Assembly: GCA_029834535.1 (NCBI GenBank)
Contig: JAQMWT010000357.1
Span: 25,275-89,274, forward strand
Origin: Chrysophaeum taylorii
Taxonomy: Eukaryota > Sar > Pelagophyceae > Pelagomonadales > Pelagomonadaceae
DNA length: 64,000 bases
Direction: 5' to 3'
In this document: positions 19,727 through 30,524 of the stretch, in pieces
Layout: each line of letters starts with the position of its first letter
Numbering within the stretch: position 1 is the stretch's first letter
Notes under the pieces: model-generated
The model's input: only the letters and a program-made list of their open reading frames with translations
What the model was told of the DNA's origin: nothing
Databases searched by the model: none
Program-made: the position numbers and the translations under genes

Positions 19727-22195
19727 AGGGATCCGTCAAGTTTGGTCAAAAAGTTTGGTGAATTTCTTTCATGTTTGCTCGATTTTGATGTATGATTAAG
19801 GAAAAACTCACATGTGTGGTCACTTTCCATAGAAGTTAGGTCAGTTAAGTTTGGTCACTTCGAAGTTGCATTAAGTTTGATCAATCAACCTTTCAAGTTT
19901 GATTAATTTCCTTGTAAGTTTGGTCAACAAGTTTGATCACTACTCCTCAAACTTCCACAGTATTGACCAAACTTCGGCTTTTTAAATCAAACTTAAGGAG
20001 GCTTTTTAAGGGGGCGCGTGAGCGCTTTTGGTGCGAACATGCTTTAAAAACGAGAGCTAGGTGCTGCAGCTACGCAGAATCTACCGTGGCGTTACACGCG
20101 CGGCATGGACACCCCCCCATGACCGCCTTAGAAGGAGGTCCGTCCTAAGACAGCACGGCGATACGCAAGGAGAGCGGGCAGCGACACGCGGCCCCGAGAG
20201 CAGATTCCCACGGCTTGGCGTACTTAAGCTGGGCCCATTCTCATACCTTCCATCGTTCGTAGAAGCCACCCAAACCGCGACTCACCACGGTGGTGTTGCC
20301 GTGGTTGTGCGTCATTCTTCAACAACAAGCGGACATAGGACACCAGACTTACACGGTCTGCGTGAGACGGATCACCCCATTCTGCATCCCAAAACTCGAG
20401 AGGGAGCGCGTCTTTGATAATCGACTCGGGGTTGAGAACGCGAAACTCGACGACCTCGAGAAACTGCGCGAGCAACGCCCCTCGAGCACCCAAAGATTGT
20501 AGTCCCACACTTGTGCGGGACCGTACAGGACCACGTTCAGGAGTTCCTCACCGTCGCGTACCCGACCCGGAGTTAGCTGTCCAGCTTGATCATGGGACGG
20601 CAACGCGAGCACGTGCCGTTACGCCAGCATAAACAACTCGCACGACCGTAAGAGAACACCTCCTTATCCTCCTCCTCCTCGCGCATCTCGACAACCCCGC
20701 CCTGCCGCAAGATCTCCCCGGAGCTGCTGCTGCACCGTCGAGCACTGTACGAGAAAGTCGGCAAATACAAGCTGCGGCGCGAAGGGATGTCAAGACGTCG
20801 ACAGCCTCGTTCCGGAAGATCGCCGACACCACCCCTGTAATTCTAACCCTGTCATCCAGTACGAGTCTAAAATATGACAAGTTTGATGTGATTGTTCGAA
20901 ATTTGATCACACCAAATTGAATGCCTCCAAGTTTGACCATACACACGCATCAACATGCGAACACTCGCAGAACAACATATACAAACAAGGCCTGCGCAAG
21001 ACAACGCTGATACCACGCTGTTTCGTCGCCCAAGATTATTCGGATGCGCCTTATTAGTTCGATGTTTATGACAGACTACAGCGAACGATCCCGGTTCGTC
21101 ATCTCGTGCCTTTAGCGGATGACATTGTTGCAGATGTCTATCAAACGCATATGCCGAGAAGAGCCGCCTGACTGACTAACTAACTAACTTCAGACCTCTC
21201 CCGAGCATGGGAGCCAGGCCGGACCGGCAGGAGCCGGTACGGAATCACGGAGGAAAATCACGCAGTTGGGGCAGAGGCGAGGGACGAGGACGGACTTGTT
21301 GATGGCGGACCGCCACTGCGCCGTCTTGTGCGAGGTCGTGCAAAAGCGTCGCAGGCCGCGGACGTGTTGGTCCACGAACAATCGACCTGTCCGTCGCGCT
21401 CTGCCCAACCGAGCGAACCCCATCCCAACACGGACTTTCCGGGTGCTAACCGGCCAGCGAGCCGCCTGACTTGCCCTCCATAGAGCCCTTGATGAGGACC
21501 GACACGGCCTCGCAGAAGTGCTTCGCGCGATAGCTGGATCTTTGTCGGCAAGAAGGTTCGGAGCAGGTGTGCCTTTTAGCACACGCGACGGTATTTTCTA
21601 CTTGCACATCACAACGAGCAGCACGCACATAAACGCTGCATCTTGCATATAGCACTTGAACGACAGCGCTGTCGCGCTGTAGACCATGTTGTACACGCCG
21701 TCAACTTGCCGCCCGTGTGGAACATCATCTGCTGCAAGTCGGCCTCGAGAACACACCTGCTGAACTTGGCATCTTGGTCAGATCGAGTAAAGTGGAGCCT
21801 CGTATTTGCGCGCTCTGAGCTGCGACAGCGTACTCGGCGATCTCTCGTAGTCGTTTACCTTCGTCTGGGCACGCGACTTCTTGTTTTCTTTCTCGGCGTC
21901 GTGGTCAACCGACGTCGGCGTGTTACCACCACGCTCCCGCTCGACCTGAGCGAAGCCCGCATCGATACCGTGTTCGTTTCGAAGTCGAAGGACGATCCGG
22001 AGTCACAGCGCGACGTGCAGAACCGCTGAAAGCTTGATCACGGCGGGCCTTGTTTTGTCATCGAACCGTATGTTTGCTCTCTGAGAGTACAAGTTTAGTC
22101 AACCAAGAGACGGATTGACCAAACTTAAGTGACCAAACTTGTTGAAGGTTTACGGTGACCAAACTTATATGGTGGTTGGAAACTTGACTTTTCCC
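19727..22195. mobile_element. Second DNA transposon with AAGTTTGGTCA subterminal repeats
   Basis: The ends are AGGGATCCGTCAAGTTTGG at 19727 and, inverted, AGGGAAAAGTCAAGTTTCC ending at ~22195. The motif AAGTTTGGTCA or AAGTTTGATCA is repeated many times within 260 bp of the left end and within 110 bp of the right end in the opposite orientation. TTATTATT flanks both ends (19719-19726 and 22196-22203), an 8-bp target duplication, although the local TTA periodicity blurs the exact edge by 1-2 bp. No transposase is recognised, so it is probably non-autonomous. It carries a copy of repeat R2 inside. Eight-bp duplications fit hAT-type or related elements. Confidence 0.65.
21173..21460 (-). repeat. 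Dispersed repeat R2, copy 2, inside the second transposon
   Basis: This is the near-identical partner of 441-745 and has the same ACTA microsatellite at one edge. The minus-strand frame includes RTGRLFVDQHVRGLRRFC and, in this copy, a CPNC motif near its end. Presence of the copy inside the transposon means R2 inserted into, or was captured by, that element. Confidence 0.65.
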
Positions 22196-22203
22196 TTATT
22201 ATT

Positions 22204-22643
22204 ATACAAGAAGGCACGAATTTCTGGAACGGGTGCAACGGAACTTGAGTTGCCTTCTGTCGGGTCTTTCTTTACCTCACCAGCACGATGGCTTCGGGTC
22301 TGGTAAATTAGTATCTCATTCGTCATCACAGTTCTTCTTGTGTTGCAGATATTACCTCGACGACGATGGCATTTAAGGATGCGCCGCGTGGGAGTCGCGA
22401 ATCCCTGAAAAAAGCACACGCGGCAGGTGCGGACCATCCCACCTGTTGGCGATAGATAGATATTGTTTCGGACTGTGCCCCAGTCGGTGGTGCAGCAACA
22501 ACATCCTGCAGGTGCCGCAAGGGACCAGCCTAGCCTGGAGGCCGTCGAGTCGTCGTCGCAGCGGATAGGCCACGGGCATAAACGAACAGCGTTGTTGGTG
22601 TTTGTCCTCCTCCTCTGATCATCGTACGGGGGGGATGACTCAG
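22204..22643. other. Gap between transposons and the SLC35A gene
   Basis: About 440 bp. Before the two transposons inserted, this DNA lay directly upstream of the cyclophilin H gene, so it should contain the ancestral divergent promoter of that gene and the SLC35A gene. A good acceptor-like pyrimidine tract ending TTGTGTTGCAG occurs near 22346, so an upstream exon of the SLC35A gene may lie here. I could not resolve it. Confidence 0.4.
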
Positions 22644-23777
22644 GCCTCTCGAGAAGAAGCTGGAGCCCGCGCCGCGGTCGAAGAACGTACGTCAAAAGGT
22701 TGCGCGCCGTGATCCTCCTGTTCGCAGGCTGGCGTCTCGACGACGACCAAGACGCTGCTGCTGCTGGCGCTCGTGTTCCAGAACGCGACGCTCAACATCG
22801 CGGCTCGACGGTCGCGCGTCGCCGCCGCCGAAGAAGAAGAAAGATCCGGTTGTGGCCTCCGAAACACGACGGTCGTCGTCACGATCGAATCTGTTAAGAT
22901 CTTGATGGCGTTCCTGCTGTTCGCGCTCGAGCGCAAGCACGAGCACGGTGTGTTTGGAGGATAATCCACGACTTTTTGAAAACCTCCAGGCCTGAGCGTA
23001 TTCGGGACGATACGCGCCGTCGCGCGGATCACGAGCCAACACCGTTTCGAGAGCGCGAAGATTCTCGTGCCGGCGTGCCTGTACGTGTGCCAGAACAACC
23101 TCCTGCTCGTCGCGGCCGACAACCTCGAGGGACCGGTTCTCGCGCTCTTCGGCCAGATAAAGATCCTGGCGACCGCGCTATTCAGCGTCGTGCTCCTCCG
23201 ACGTACCCTCGGGTGCCGTCGCTGGGTCTCCCTCTTCGTTTTGACGGGCTCGATCGCGACCGTCCAGCTCTCTCAGATGCGGCAGACGTCTGGCGACGAG
23301 GGCTCGAAGAATCTCGTCCTCGGACTCTGCGTTACCGCCATCATCTCCACCATCTCTGGATTCTCGGGCGTCTACTTTGAGCTCGTCCTCAAGGCCTCCC
23401 CTATCTCTGTCTGGGTTCGGAACATTCACCTCGCGACGATCTCGACGTTGATCGCGCTCGCCGCTGTCTACTCCAACGACCTCGCCGCCGTCAAAGAGTG
23501 CGGCTTCTTCGCGGGCTACAACAACGTCGTCGCCGCCTACGTCGCCGTCCAAGCGGGGGGCGGCCTCCTCATCGCCGCGGTCATCAAGTACGCCGACAAC
23601 ATCCTAAAAGCCTTTGCGACCTCCGTCGCCATCATCGTCGTCTCCGCGGTCTCTGCCCTTTTCTACTCGTTCCATCTCACTCGACTCTTCTTCGTTGGCA
23701 CCTTCGGCGTCATCTACGCCGTCTTCCTCTATGGCGACCTACTCAAGGATCTCCCGCTCTGCAGGCGACTCCCGTGA
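22644..23777 (+). CDS. SLC35A-type nucleotide-sugar transporter, three exons visible, 5' end unresolved
   Basis: Exons at 22644-22686, 22728-22947 and 22990-23777 join in frame across GT..AG introns of 41 and 42 bp. The product (at least 350 codons) matches the UDP-galactose/CMP-sialate transporter family SLC35A. VFQNATLNIAARRSR corresponds to the first membrane helix. VESVKILMA-type, YVCQNNLLLVAADNLEG, FGQIKILATALFSVVLL, GFSGVYFELVLK and KYADNILKAFATSVAIIV follow in family order. It should exchange nucleotide sugars and NMPs across the Golgi membrane. The first exon and ATG are not certain: the ATG at 22635 is out of frame with the coding path. The stop TGA overlaps a perfect donor, CCC/GTGAGT, so an alternative 3' exon is possible. 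Confidence 0.82.
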
Positions 23778-24427
23778 GTTTCTTCCTCTGTTGTTCCGGA
23801 AATATATCATTGCTTCCTTCCTTCCTTCCTTCCTGTGCAGGTCATGCATTGGAGGTGCGCGCGCCCGCTTTTTCTTTTGTCTCTCTTCTCGTTGTCTGCT
23901 GTGTTGTCGTCGTCGTCGTCGTCGTCGTCGAGAAAAGGAGGAATGAATAATCAGCGGCGGCGGCGGCGGCTGTACATCCATCCACCCATCCAGCCACCTT
24001 CTCTGCAGGCCTCGCATAACACGTCCGCACGCCTATCAGGTGCGTCGCCAACAGGGCCCCCGCCTCGTTTTTTTTTTGTCGAACGAGCGGCGCTTCGCTT
24101 CGCTTCGCTTCGCTTCGCTTCCTGTGCTTTATCGTCATCATCATTTCCTAGACGTAGTATGTCGTCGTCGCCTCCGATCCGACCCCCTCCTCGCAGGTCG
24201 CGGCGGCAAGAGCAGTGTCTAGGAAGGAGTATCGACCAATCAGCCGGGTAATTATCTCGCCTTCTCACTCAAGTGCGACGGAGGGCTCCGTCCACCTTGC
24301 GTCTTTCTTCTTCGACATCTCAGTAGTGTGTCCCCCCTCCACGCGGGTTGCGGAAAGAAGAAGATCGCGGTGCGATTCAATTTGGCGTTGTTGTTGTCGG
24401 TCGAGAGAAGCTTAAATTGATTGCGAG
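23778..24427. other. Intergenic region with pentanucleotide and GAC-type repeats
   Basis: It contains a CTTCC run followed by TGTGCAG near 23814-23840 (a possible intron end of the upstream gene), a GTC run near 23910, a GGC run near 23955, and a (CTTCG)n tract near 24090-24121. Open frames are low complexity. The tail near 24380-24427 should hold the promoter of the translocator gene. Confidence 0.5.
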
Positions 24428-25542
24428 ATGCGGTGTCGCGTGGGGTTGTCGTTGTTGTTGTTGGCGTCGGCGGAGGCATTGAAGAAGGGTCGGGCCGCGG
24501 CCAAGGGCCCGCCGCCGCCGCCACTCGGGAGCGGTGCCGTCGCGACCGCACCGCGTGGCGGTGTCGACGTTGCGCTCCTCGCGTACTTTTTTTTCTGGTA
24601 CCTCGGGAATTACTACTACAACATCACGAACAAGCTCGCTCTCAAGGCCGCGGGGGGGTCCAAGGGGTTTCCGATGACGATCGCGTCGCTCCAGCTCGGA
24701 GTTGGCGTCGTGTACGCGCTCTTCGCGTGGGTCGCCCCCGACCTGCGCACGCCCCCGAGCCTCTCGCTCGACGACGTGATCAAGATGTTCCCGGTGTCCT
24801 TTTGCTCGATGATGGCGCACTGCGCGAGCGTCTTTGCGTTGAGCGCGGGGGCCGTCAGCTTTGGCCAGATCGTTAAAGCGGCCGAGCCGGCGTTTGCGGC
24901 GGTGCTGTCGACGTTCATCTACGGCCGGCCCATATCGACCGCAAAGTGGCTCTGCCTGATCCCCGTGATCGGTGGCGTCATCATCGCCTCGGTCAAAGAG
25001 CTCGACTTTGCCGTCTCGGCGCTCGTTAGCGCGTCGGCCGCCAACCTCTTCGCCGCGTTCAAGGGCAACGAGAACAAGAAACTGATGACTACCCCCGGCC
25101 TTAAGGAGCGCCTCGGCACGGTCGGGAACCAGTTTGCGATTACCACCATCCTTTCCTTTGTGATGTCGATCCCCCTCATGATCTTTACCGAGGGGAAGAA
25201 ATTTGGCGACTTTGTCGAAGTCCTCAAGACAACGCCCGCCGTCCTCAACAACCTAATCCTCTCAGGTCGGCGTGCTTGTGTTTTTATTTTCGTGTCACAA
25301 CGCTCCTTCCTTCCTTCCTTCCAGGGTTGTATTTCTATGGCTACAACGAGCTCGCGACCATGACGATCAAGAAGACCAACGCGATCACCCAGTCGGTCGC
25401 CAACACCGCCAAGAGGGTCATCATCATCATTGGCGTCGCGTTGGTCTTGGGCGAGAGCCTCCCCATGGCCAAGCTCGTCGGCTCCGCCATCTGCATCGGC
25501 GGCGTTTTCCTCTACTCCGTCATCGACCAACTCCTCGCCTAA
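24428..25542 (+). CDS. Triose-phosphate-translocator-like plastid sugar-phosphate transporter
   Basis: Two exons (24428-25265 and 25325-25542) join in frame across a 59-bp intron ending CTTCCTTCCTTCCAG. The 351-residue product is a TPT-family protein. The N-terminus MRCRVGLSLLLLASAEA is a signal peptide, followed by ~25 Gly/Ala/Pro-rich residues as in targeting to complex plastids. Family motifs include YFFFWYLGNYYYNITNKLAL, QLGVGVVYALFAW, FAL-SAGAVSFGQIVKAAEP, STFIYGRP, NLFAAFKGNENKKLM, LYFYGYNELATMTI and RVIIIIGVALVLGE. The conserved Lys and Arg of the substrate site (VKAAEP; TAKRV) are present. It should exchange phosphate for triose-phosphate, PEP or a related sugar phosphate at a plastid membrane. 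Which substrate is not resolvable by eye. Confidence 0.92.
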
Positions 25543-25819
25543 CCGGGTCCTTCTTCTTCTTCTTCTTCTTCTTCTTCTTTTATCGTCGCGCCACTCTCTC
25601 CTCCTCGGGATGTGACTGATGACTCGGACAGAAGAAGAAGGTCGGTCGGTCGGTCTGTCTGTCTCCTCCGTACGTGGAACGATAATAAACAACAAACGGA
25701 GGTCGGAGACCTGCCCGGTCTCATAATCTGGACCGAGTCGTCAAATCAAGTAGCAGGTCGGAAAGCAAGCAAGCACGCGAGAAAGGAGGGCCCATCATTA
25801 ATTAATAAGTTTTTTGCCA

Positions 25820-28800
25820 TCAAGGACGGCGGCAGGGGACTGTTTCGGCGACGATCTCGTGGAGGACGGGGTTGGTCGAGCGCGGGGGGTGCCACGAAAG
25901 AGCGTGATGAGTCTTTTTCGTAGCGCGGTGGTTTGTCGTCTGCGTCCGCGACGAGAGGGAGTCGACGCGCACGACGGCTCCCGCCTGGCCGAGCGTGGCG
26001 AGGAGGCGGGCAAATATGGAGGATTGGTTCGCGAGGACCTCGGCACACCCGACGAGCACGAGCTTTCGCTTTGCCCTCGAGAGGGCGACGTTGATACGTC
26101 GCGCGTCGTTTAGGAGCGGGCAGCGCGTAGCGTCGGTGCGCTTGGAGAAGGAAAGGATGACGCAGGGCGCGTCGCGGCCCTGGAAGCGATCGACGGTCGA
26201 GGTCTCGACGGAGGTATCGTCGCCGAGCTCGTCCTCGATCGCCTTGAGCTGGGCGCGGAAGGGGGTCAGGACGGCGAGGTCCGAGGGCTTTGCGCCGAGA
26301 CGGATGAGCTCGGCGACGCAGGCGCCGACGACGCGGGCCTCGGCGTCGTTGCGCGTCGTGCCACCAGTCGGAGCCTCCTCGGCGGACGACGACGCGGGGA
26401 CGTCGAGAAAGACGACGGGCAATTTCACGGCGGCGCGGAGCCAGGTAGCGCTAGCGTCGTCGTCGTCGTCGTCGAGGCCGAGGGTCGCCGTCGCGACCGT
26501 TTCCGAGCCGCAGGCGAGGCGGCGGACCCCCATTTCGGCGTCGGCGGCGAGGGAGGCGTTGCAGAGGTCCATGATTGGCTTGTTCATGCGGTACTGGAGC
26601 GAGAGCACGGCGACGGCATCCGGCTGGGCGTCGGCGAGGCGCTCGAACAAGGAGACCGAGGCTCCCAAAGAGCGGGCGAGGGCGCTCGTCGAGAGGGGCG
26701 CGAGCTGGTGGGGGTCGCCGACGAGGACGAAGGTCCGCGCCTCGAAGAGCGGGGCGAGGACGACGGGCTGCGAGATCTGGCCTGCCTCGTCGACGATGGC
26801 GACGTCGAACTCGGGGATCCGCGCGAGGAGCGGGTCGGCAGCGGCCGAGAGGCAGGTGCACCCGACGACGCGCGCCCGGCCGAGGCGCGACCGCAGGATG
26901 CCGAGGCGATTCGGCTGTTGCTGCGTCGCGAGACCGTCGTCGACGACGCGCGAGGCGAGGCGCGGATCGACCTTGTCGCGCGAGGCGCCGGCTGCCAAGC
27001 GCGCGACGTACCGCGGCGACATCCCGTTTTCCAGGAGTTTGAGGAGGACGTTATCGACGGCCGAGTGCGTGTACGAGGAGACGAGGACGCGCTTTCCGAG
27101 GGCGACGAGGCAGCGCGCGACGAATTCTATCGTCGACGTTTTTCCCGTCCCCGGCATCCCGAGGACGAGCGCGTAGTCCTCGGCCGCGAGCACGCGTTCG
27201 GCCGCGCGCCGCTGTTCGTCGTTCAGCCGACCCCACGCCGCTTCGAGGGCTTCGCGGCCGCACCCGTCTCCTCCCCATCGCGCGCGCCGCGAGTCGCCCG
27301 AGAATACGCCGACGTCGAGGGCGGTCCTCGCCTTATTCTCGTCGAAGCGCGGCCTCGCGCCGTCGACGATAAAGGCGCGGAGAGATCGTCTTCGCGCCGC
27401 GCGCGCCGTTTTCCGGTCCGCCAACGGCTTGGGCGGCCCTTCGGTGCCTTTTTTGTCGTCGTCGTTGTCGTCGCGCGCGTTGTCGTTTACGTCGACGAAC
27501 AGCGACGCGAGGTTGTTCCGCGCCTTGGCGATGCACGACGTCGTCTCGTCCTTGTCGACGCGCACCGACGCGTCCCGAGGAAGGTCGACGGGCGCGTGGC
27601 TCGCGAGTTCCATCGACAAGCGGCCGCCGCTCGAGTCGAGCCTCGAAATCACTCCCCTTCCCACTAGCGAAACTCGCCGCCTCGCCCCCGTCCCGCGCTC
27701 GACGCTCACCAACGCGAAGTCCCCCGCCGTCAAACTCGTTGCAGCCTCCTCCTCTTCTTCATAAAGATGATGATGATGATCGCGCTCCAACGATACCACG
27801 AACTGCGGGTCCCCGCCGAAAGAATGATCTTTTCGTACCACAGACGTGGTCCCGCGGAGGTTGGCGACGCACGGCTCGCCCGCTCGTTCGCGGTCGGCTC
27901 CGGCCCGCGAGAGCACGAGCCGCGCCGCCGGCGTCGACATTGCGGCCTCGAGGTCCAGCAGCGTCATCCACGACTTGTAGTAGGCGCGGTCCGCCTCGGT
28001 CAACAACAACGCGGGGGAAGCGGCGCCGGCGGCGGCGGAAGGCCCCGACAACGCGCGCTCCCAGACGTCGTCTCCGCACCCAAAGCTGGCAGCGTCTCCG
28101 TTCTCTGCCGCAAAGTGGTGCAACGCGCACGTCGCCAGCGAGAAGCACCGCTTGCATTCGTTGCGATTCTGGATCGGTCCCGGGAGCACCGTGGTCGTCG
28201 GCATCGTCGCGGCCGTTTTTTTATCGCGCCGGCGATGGTCCTCTTCGGCCGCGCGAGCGCGCCTTTCCGAGCGGTGCAACGCGTCGGCGACGCGGTTCCT
28301 GGCCGCCAGGATGCTCCTGGTCTCGGCGGCCGAGACGTTGACGTGGCGCATCCGCGTCCGCTCCGAGTCTTTTTCGGCGGCGGCAATTTTGTGCTTCTTC
28401 TTCGAGGCGCCGTCGAACGAGCTCGAGGCGGCGGCGGCGTACAAGAGCAAGCCGCCGAGGGCGCGTCGCGTCGCGTCGGGCGCGGCCGCGCGCCGTCGTA
28501 GCAGCTGGTTCGCGCGCTCGACGCCGACGTAGAGCGCGACCTGCGCCCCGTGCGCGACGTGTTCTCTTCCGGACTTGAGCTCGAGCGGCGTGCGCACGCC
28601 TTTATTCTCGCTACCGTTCGCCGACTCCTCCTCGAGGTCGTCGACCTCGACGGTGACGTCCACGTGCCCGGAGACCCCCAAGACCGGCGACCAGACGCCG
28701 TTCTCGATGGCGACGACGTCGCGGATGGCGAGGGTCCGAGCGCCGTCGAGGTCGCCGGCCGAGGCGGGCAAAACAAGGTCCCCTCGAAACCCCGGGTCGG

Positions 28801-30217
28801 CGGCCACAAACTTGGGGGCCCAGTCCTCGAGGACGCCGTCGACGAACTCGCGGCAGTCGCGCTCAATCTGCGCGGGACTGTCGACGCCCAGGCCGTAGAG
28901 CTGCGGGGTACCGGCGCCCACGACCTCCTTGATCAGGACGTCGCGCGCGCTCGGCGAGGCCGCGAACTTTGAGACGTTCTGGATGACCGCGCCAAAGAGC
29001 TCGTGTTTCAGGCTGCCGAGTACGAGCGCCTTGCCGCGCGATCGCGCGCTCCCGAGAATGTGGCCAAGGAGCGCCTTGCGTTCGCAGGACGTCGCGTCGG
29101 ACACGCGCGTCGGCGACACAAAGAGCTCGGGATGCGCAATCACCACGTATGGCGAGCTGCTGTCGACGACGCCGTCTCGAGAGAGCTCGGCGAACGCGTC
29201 GTCGTCTCTCGACTTCTCTCCGACGAGGGGCGCGAGGGCGACCGCGTGCACGACGTCGCCCGGCTGCAGTGCGGGCTCGGCCCACTCCTGGCGGAGTTCG
29301 AGCTCGCAAGATCGCGGTGCCCGCGCCGCCGTCTCCCGAACCGCGAGTCTCTGGTGGCGCGCGTCCGCGCTCGAAACCGATACGACCTCGAGCCGCGTCA
29401 TCGACGGGTACCGCGCGAGCGGCGCGAACAGGCACGCGTCGTCGTCGTCGTCGTCGTCGTCTTCGGGCTCTTTTTCTTCTTTCGGGGGCGCGTCGAGGCT
29501 CGAGACGAGGGCTTCGTTGTCCCAGTCGATGTCTCCGCCGTAGGGGTCGGCGAAGGTACTACTCGAGCTGGCGAGCAATCCGCTCGGCGTCGACGGCGCG
29601 TCGTCGTCGTCGTTCTCGATCTTATTGAACATGTCCTCGATTTCGGCGAGCGCGTCATCCCCGAACTCGGTGTCCCCGAACTCGTCGTCATCGTCGACCG
29701 CGTCGGTACGATCCGCAACGCGCGGAAGAACCCTCGCGGAGAGGTCGTTGTCGTCGAGCGGCCTAAGAGCGTTGCGGCGCCGCGGAGGCTTGGGCTCGAG
29801 ACGAGGCAGCGTCGGGCACGTCTCCTCGGCGGCAAACGAGAGCCGGTTCCCGAACGCCGGCGCGGGCGAGCCGACGGGCGACGACTCGAGCCAGGCCTGG
29901 CGATTTCTTTGGTTTTCCTTGGCCATTCTCTTAGAGAACGAGACGACGCCGCGCGGCGCCGACGTGGGTGGCACCATGTCCTCCTGCACGGTCGTCCAGA
30001 GTCGTGAGAGGTCGGCGTCCTCCTTGGGCACCGTCGTCTCGTTGTGGTCCTTCCACACGACGATCTCCTTGGACCGCGCCGAACTCGAGCTGCTGTTCGT
30101 CGCCAGCCCCGTCTTCAGGCTCTTCGTCACGCGCCCGCGCCCCGGCGTCCGGGCGACGGCCGGCAGCGGCGACCCGAACGACAAATCAAACTCCTCCTCC
30201 TCATTCCCGCGCTTCAT
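25820..30217 (-). CDS. DNA2: DNA2 nuclease-helicase
   Basis: The 1465-residue single-exon protein has the DNA2 architecture. Residues 1-~290 are disordered and acidic. The RecB-like nuclease domain follows, with TSCERKALL (first Fe-S Cys, ~380), a region ending LELKSGREH (catalytic Glu-Leu-Lys, ~545), then the Fe-S triplet CKRCFSLATC (~690). The SF1 helicase includes LNDEQRRAAERVL, Walker A GMPGTGKTS (~1020), motif II VDEAGQ (~1140), GDPHQLAPL, LQYRM, FQGRDAPCVILS and NVALSRAKRKL. It removes long flaps at Okazaki fragments and resects DNA ends. The ATG at 30217 gives MKRGNEEEEFDLSFG; the longer frame starts at GTG. The nearby RMI1 gene acts in the same resection/dissolution pathway elsewhere. 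Confidence 0.95.
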   Translation of the reverse strand: MKRGNEEEEFDLSFGSPLPAVARTPGRGRVTKSLKTGLATNSSSSSARSKEIVVWKDHNETTVPKEDADLSRLWTTVQEDMVPPTSAPRGVVSFSKRMAKENQRNRQAWLESSPVGSPAPAFGNRLSFAAEETCPTLPRLEPKPPRRRNALRPLDDNDLSARVLPRVADRTDAVDDDDEFGDTEFGDDALAEIEDMFNKIENDDDDAPSTPSGLLASSSSTFADPYGGDIDWDNEALVSSLDAPPKEEKEPEDDDDDDDDACLFAPLARYPSMTRLEVVSVSSADARHQRLAVRETAARAPRSCELELRQEWAEPALQPGDVVHAVALAPLVGEKSRDDDAFAELSRDGVVDSSSPYVVIAHPELFVSPTRVSDATSCERKALLGHILGSARSRGKALVLGSLKHELFGAVIQNVSKFAASPSARDVLIKEVVGAGTPQLYGLGVDSPAQIERDCREFVDGVLEDWAPKFVAADPGFRGDLVLPASAGDLDGARTLAIRDVVAIENGVWSPVLGVSGHVDVTVEVDDLEEESANGSENKGVRTPLELKSGREHVAHGAQVALYVGVERANQLLRRRAAAPDATRRALGGLLLYAAAASSSFDGASKKKHKIAAAEKDSERTRMRHVNVSAAETRSILAARNRVADALHRSERRARAAEEDHRRRDKKTAATMPTTTVLPGPIQNRNECKRCFSLATCALHHFAAENGDAASFGCGDDVWERALSGPSAAAGAASPALLLTEADRAYYKSWMTLLDLEAAMSTPAARLVLSRAGADRERAGEPCVANLRGTTSVVRKDHSFGGDPQFVVSLERDHHHHLYEEEEEAATSLTAGDFALVSVERGTGARRRVSLVGRGVISRLDSSGGRLSMELASHAPVDLPRDASVRVDKDETTSCIAKARNNLASLFVDVNDNARDDNDDDKKGTEGPPKPLADRKTARAARRRSLRAFIVDGARPRFDENKARTALDVGVFSGDSRRARWGGDGCGREALEAAWGRLNDEQRRAAERVLAAEDYALVLGMPGTGKTSTIEFVARCLVALGKRVLVSSYTHSAVDNVLLKLLENGMSPRYVARLAAGASRDKVDPRLASRVVDDGLATQQQPNRLGILRSRLGRARVVGCTCLSAAADPLLARIPEFDVAIVDEAGQISQPVVLAPLFEARTFVLVGDPHQLAPLSTSALARSLGASVSLFERLADAQPDAVAVLSLQYRMNKPIMDLCNASLAADAEMGVRRLACGSETVATATLGLDDDDDDASATWLRAAVKLPVVFLDVPASSSAEEAPTGGTTRNDAEARVVGACVAELIRLGAKPSDLAVLTPFRAQLKAIEDELGDDTSVETSTVDRFQGRDAPCVILSFSKRTDATRCPLLNDARRINVALSRAKRKLVLVGCAEVLANQSSIFARLLATLGQAGAVVRVDSLSSRTQTTNHRATKKTHHALSWHPPRSTNPVLHEIVAETVPCRRP

Positions 30218-30524
30218 TGTTTCGAGGCGAGACGAGACGAGACTAATAACCGGGCGGCGTCGCACTCGGAGTAGTCAGGAGTCGAGACCAACAACGAAAC
30301 TCAACCACCAACGAATTTCCAGGTTCAAAGTCGTCGTCAGGATACGGGGTTTAGGAGTAAACTCATCACAAAAACGCTTAGATATTGGCGGGGCGGAGAG
30401 AAGAAGTTGGGTGAGAGGAAGGACGTCGACGCAAGAAGCCGATAGATAGCAGGGCACGGCCAATCGCCGCGAGCCTAATAACCGTCACGTGACGGTGGTT
30501 CAGAATGTGATATGTTAATGAATA
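30218..30524. promoter_or_regulatory. DNA2 upstream region with a 14-bp perfect palindrome
   Basis: This ~307-bp gap lies between the DNA2 start and the stop of the FAD oxidoreductase. The palindrome CCGTCACGTGACGG at 30482-30495 contains a CACGTG E/G-box within TCACGTGA, a classic bZIP or bHLH site. It is ~265 bp from the DNA2 ATG. A (CGAGA)n run touches the ATG side at ~30222-30242, probably in the 5'UTR. Confidence 0.4.
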
